DNA of 52,468 nucleotides from RGIG3009 sp045595445. Its GTDB lineage: Bacteria; Bacillota; Clostridia; Oscillospirales; Acutalibacteraceae. Both the position numbers and the translations under genes were made by a program. The notes under the pieces were generated by a model. The model had not been told where the DNA came from. It saw only the letters and a list, made by a program, of their open reading frames with translations, and did no database searches. Positions 50,159-52,468 of this stretch are shown one piece after another; the stretch's first letter is position 1, and every line of letters begins with the position of its first letter. Location: positions 1 to 52,468 of the forward strand of contig JAZOAK010000018.1 of assembly GCA_045595445.1 (NCBI GenBank), in the 5' to 3' direction.

Positions 50159-50503
50159 ATGAAAGCACGGTTACCGCAAGGTTATGGTAATAGCGGAGGC
50201 GGCAATATGCAAGCCATGCTCAAACAGGCACAGAAAATGCAGGAGGACATGGCAACCGCCCAGGCGGATTTGGAACAACGCGAATACAGTGCGACCGCGG
50301 GTGGCGGCATGGTGAAAGCTACCGTCGATGGCACGCACCTGTTGCGTTCGATTGAACTGCAACCGGAAGCGGTCGATCCCGAGGATACGGAAATGCTCTC
50401 CGATCTGATTGTGGCGGCGGTCAATGAGGCGGTGCGCAAAGCGCAGGCCGATTCCGAAGCAACGCTGGGGCAGATCACCGGCGGCATGAAAATGCCGTTT
50501 TAA
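50159..50503 (+). CDS. ybaB: YbaB/EbfC family nucleoid-associated protein
   Basis: A 114-residue DNA-binding protein. GGGNMQAMLKQAQKMQEDM and the core TAGGGMVKATVDG, DLIVAAVNEAVRKA are family signatures. Lies between dnaX and recR in the usual order, except that a VanZ-like gene has been placed before recR. Confidence 0.95.
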   Translation: MKARLPQGYGNSGGGNMQAMLKQAQKMQEDMATAQADLEQREYSATAGGGMVKATVDGTHLLRSIELQPEAVDPEDTEMLSDLIVAAVNEAVRKAQADSEATLGQITGGMKMPF

Positions 50504-50506
50504 GCT

Positions 50507-51004
50507 ATGAAAAGTCGTATTGTTTGGTGGATATCGACTGTCTGCTGTGCGTTGCTGATTTTGGGCTTTTCATGTCAATCTGTGTCAAGCTCCAAGCGCC
50601 TAAGTGGCACAATCACGAATGCTGTATTAGAGCAAGATGATACCTATCAAGACTTAACACAGGAACAGCAAGTCATAAAGAAAGACTCAACCCATAAAAA
50701 GGTGCGTAGCATTGCCCATGTGATGATTTTCACGCCATTGGCTTTTTGCGTTTCTATGTTGGTGTGTAGTTATTCGATTCGATACTGGGCGTTGGTTGCG
50801 TTTCCGTCTTGCGCGCTTTTTGCTGTCGTAGACGAAAGCGTGCAGTATTTGATGAGAGCGGGACGCACCTTTCAATTTGCGGATTTGATTAAGGATTGGA
50901 CGGGCTCTCTTTTAGGAATAGCGATTGCGGCATTGATCCTTTGGATCATTGCTCGCATGCATGGGGAGGAAACGGGTAATGGCATATCGGGTTCCGGCGC
51001 TTGA
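50507..51004 (+). CDS. VanZ-like family protein
   Basis: A 165-residue membrane protein with about four segments. The first (5-24) is followed by an extracytoplasmic loop, then KKVRSIAHVMIFTPLAFCV, FAVVDESVQYLMRAGRTFQFADLIKDWTGSLLG, the VanZ signature. Family function is unclear (teicoplanin resistance for the prototype). It starts 3 nt after ybaB and overlaps recR by 26 nt, so it is translated from the same message; its AT-richer sequence suggests later insertion. Confidence 0.88.
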   Translation: MKSRIVWWISTVCCALLILGFSCQSVSSSKRLSGTITNAVLEQDDTYQDLTQEQQVIKKDSTHKKVRSIAHVMIFTPLAFCVSMLVCSYSIRYWALVAFPSCALFAVVDESVQYLMRAGRTFQFADLIKDWTGSLLGIAIAALILWIIARMHGEETGNGISGSGA

Positions 51005-51578
51005 CAATTTAATCGAACAATGGGAACGCTTGCCCGGTATCGGTCACAAAACGGCCGTGCGGCTTGCGTTTTCCTTGCTTTCTATGAGTGACGAGCAGAG
51101 TAACCGCTTCGTCGAAGCGATCGTGAACGCGAAAAAGAACATTCACGAATGTGAGATCTGTTGTAATTTGACAGACGGCGAACAATGCTCGGTGTGTTCC
51201 GCATCCAATCGCGACGAGAGCGTGATTTGTGTGGTGGAAGAACCGCAGGATGTGTTGGCGTTTGAACGGATGCGCGAATATCACGGCTTATATCACGTGT
51301 TGCACGGCACTATCTCGCCGATGAACGGTATCGGTCCGGAACAACTGCGTATCAAGCAACTGCTGACGCGCGTAGCGAACACCGACGTTACCGAGGTGAT
51401 TATGGCGACCAATCCCACCGTAGAAGGGGAGGCGACCGCCATGTATCTTTCCAAATTGTTAAAGCCGTTTGAAATTAAGGTAACGCGTCTGGCTTACGGT
51501 ATCCCCGTGGGCGGCGAATTGGAATACGCAGACGAAGTTACGCTCAGCCGTTCGTTTGAAGGGCGCAGCGAATTATAA
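50979..51578 (+). CDS. recR: Recombination protein RecR
   Basis: Works with RecO in loading RecA during gap repair. The 199 residues contain an HhH (LPGIGHKTAVRLAF), the zinc finger CEIC...CSVC, the Toprim domain (ICVVEEPQDVLAFERM) and the C-terminal LAYGIPVGGELEYADEVTL. ATG 50979 follows GGGGAGGAA; an upstream start at 50949 has no site. Confidence 0.96.
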   Translation: MAYRVPALDNLIEQWERLPGIGHKTAVRLAFSLLSMSDEQSNRFVEAIVNAKKNIHECEICCNLTDGEQCSVCSASNRDESVICVVEEPQDVLAFERMREYHGLYHVLHGTISPMNGIGPEQLRIKQLLTRVANTDVTEVIMATNPTVEGEATAMYLSKLLKPFEIKVTRLAYGIPVGGELEYADEVTLSRSFEGRSEL

Positions 51579-51602
51579 CATTCAGTTAAAGGAGATATGG
51601 TT

Positions 51603-52076
51603 ATGGCAGGCGAGCGCATCGCGACAAAGACCATTGCGGAAAACCGAAAAGCCTTCCATGACTATTTCGTTGAGGAATCCATGGAGGCAGGCATTGAACT
51701 GTGCGGCACCGAGGTTAAATCCCTGCGCAAAGGCGCAGTAAATTTGAAGGATTCGTGGTGTTCCGTGGATAACGGAGAACTGTTTATCAAGGGTATGCAC
51801 GTGAGCCCCTATGAGCAGGGGAATATTTTCAACCGCGATCCGATGCGGGTGCGCAAATTGTTGATGCATCGGCGGGAGATCATGCGGTTATACGGCTTGT
51901 TAAAGCAGCAACAGGGTCTCACCTTGATCCCGTTGTCCTTGTATTTCAAAGGCTCGCGCGTCAAGGTGCAGTTGGGGCTGTGCCGCGGTAAAAAGTTGTA
52001 TGACAAGCGCGAGGATGCGGCGCGCCGCGATATGAAGCGCGAGGCAGAGCGCGCCATGCGCCAAAAGGAGGTTTGA
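51603..52076 (+). CDS. smpB: SsrA-binding protein SmpB
   Basis: Partner of tmRNA in ribosome rescue. The 157 residues show AENRKAFHDYFVEESMEAGIELCGTEVKSLR, the LIPLSLYFKGSRVKVQLGLCRGKKLYDKRE core and the basic helical tail. ATG 51603 is 8 nt after AAAGGAG; ATG 51597 is too close. No tmRNA gene is in the window. Confidence 0.97.
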   Translation: MAGERIATKTIAENRKAFHDYFVEESMEAGIELCGTEVKSLRKGAVNLKDSWCSVDNGELFIKGMHVSPYEQGNIFNRDPMRVRKLLMHRREIMRLYGLLKQQQGLTLIPLSLYFKGSRVKVQLGLCRGKKLYDKREDAARRDMKREAERAMRQKEV

Positions 52077-52079
52077 CGG

Positions 52080-52468
52080 ATGAGTTTATTGTCCGTGATC
52101 ATTCCCGCCTATAACGAGGAACAGAACATTTTACTTGCTGTTGCCGGTATCTCTGAAGTGCTGGAAACGGCAAACATTCCGTATGAGCTGATTTTTGTGG
52201 ACGACGGTTCCAAGGATCAAACCTACGCACGTATCTGCGAGGAAGCACGTTGTCATCCTGCGGTGCGCGGCGTGTCGTTCAGCCGCAATTTCGGAAAAGA
52301 AGCGGCTATCTTCGCCGGCCTTGCCGAAGCAAAAGGCGACGCGTGTGTTGTCACGGACTGCGATCTGCAGTTCCCGCCGTCGGTCATTCCGCGTATGTGG
52401 GAGTTGTGGCGGCAAGGCTATGAAGTCGTGGAAGGCAAAAAGAGCGCCCGTGGAAACGAAAAAGCGGC
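52080..52468 (+). CDS. Family 2 glycosyltransferase, truncated by the window end
   Basis: The first 129 residues of a GT-A fold glycosyltransferase of the dolichol-phosphate-mannose-synthase/GtrB type: SVIIPAYNEEQNILLAV, FVDDGSKDQT, GVSFSRNFGKEAAIFAGL and the metal site VTDCDLQFPP. Such enzymes transfer a sugar to undecaprenyl phosphate. AAAAGGAGG overlaps the smpB end, 4 nt after its stop. The C-terminal part, which would show any membrane segments, is outside the window. Confidence 0.9.
   Translation, partial: MSLLSVIIPAYNEEQNILLAVAGISEVLETANIPYELIFVDDGSKDQTYARICEEARCHPAVRGVSFSRNFGKEAAIFAGLAEAKGDACVVTDCDLQFPPSVIPRMWELWRQGYEVVEGKKSARGNEKA

Overview
The window reads as chromosome of a strictly anaerobic, low-to-mid GC member of the Clostridia, most likely an uncultured gut member of the Oscillospirales/Ruminococcaceae type (inference). 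The evidence is the Bacillota order miaB–ricA-like–mutS–mutL–miaA, the yggS–sepF–ylmH–divIVA–ileS–lspA–rluD division cluster, a complete RnfCDGEAB ion pump, a flavodiiron oxygen reductase with rubredoxins, strong AGGAGG ribosome sites, and tRNA genes that all encode CCA. Nearly everything is core genome. No phage, plasmid or CRISPR locus is visible.

Layout. 1–499: non-coding mosaic of hairpins and inverted repeats. 500–3388: a membrane protein of unknown function and an acyltransferase-like protein. 3440–4804 (minus): murC. 4950–20418: one long run of co-directional genes, several of which overlap, for tRNA A37 modification (miaB, miaA), mismatch repair (mutS, mutL), cell division (yggS, sepF, ylmH, divIVA), ileS, lspA and an RluD-type pseudouridine synthase. 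20460–21580: tRNA-Lys, an AT-rich repeat, a frameshifted four-helix-bundle gene and a GNAT gene, a small AT-rich accessory island. 21656–23864: deoC-deoB-cdd nucleoside salvage operon. 23936–26716: flavodiiron fusion protein, rubredoxin, ZIP transporter. 26802–27316: tRNA-Ser(CGA) followed by two tandem ~190-bp elements bounded by copies of the tRNA 3' end. 27380–34026: trmL, glycogen phosphorylase, a solute symporter, and a PadR–DUF1700–DUF4097 operon with a clear PadR-type operator. 34067–41411: Nudix hydrolase, M14 peptidase, then the NusG-II/Gx/RnfCDGEAB operon. 41439–41830: operon of three tRNAs. 41835–42004: a striking array of small hairpins separated by TGAAAT spacers. 42094–47209: small membrane protein, MATE exporter, ComEA-like protein, zinc-ribbon membrane protein, histidine phosphatase, tRNA-Arg(ACG), O-antigen-ligase-like protein. 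47360–end: ApbE flavin transferase, SRP RNA, dnaX, ybaB, a VanZ-like protein, recR, smpB and a truncated family 2 glycosyltransferase.

How the genes fit together. ApbE would attach FMN to RnfD and RnfG, so its locus supports the Rnf operon 6 kb upstream. The flavodiiron protein and rubredoxin remove oxygen. MiaA makes the substrate of MiaB, and the small YlbF/YmcA-family protein beside miaB is a plausible Fe-S partner. The deo/cdd genes turn nucleosides into sugar phosphates, and glgP feeds glucose-1-phosphate.

The most unusual signal is non-coding. A 30-nt motif that begins with an inverted copy of a tRNA T-arm sits just past the terminators of two unrelated tRNA genes (Ser-CGA, twice; Arg-ACG, once). 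At the Ser locus whole units lie between direct copies of the tRNA 3' end, as expected for repeated insertion of a tiny non-coding element into tRNA 3' ends. I know of no named family that fits, but I could not search for one.
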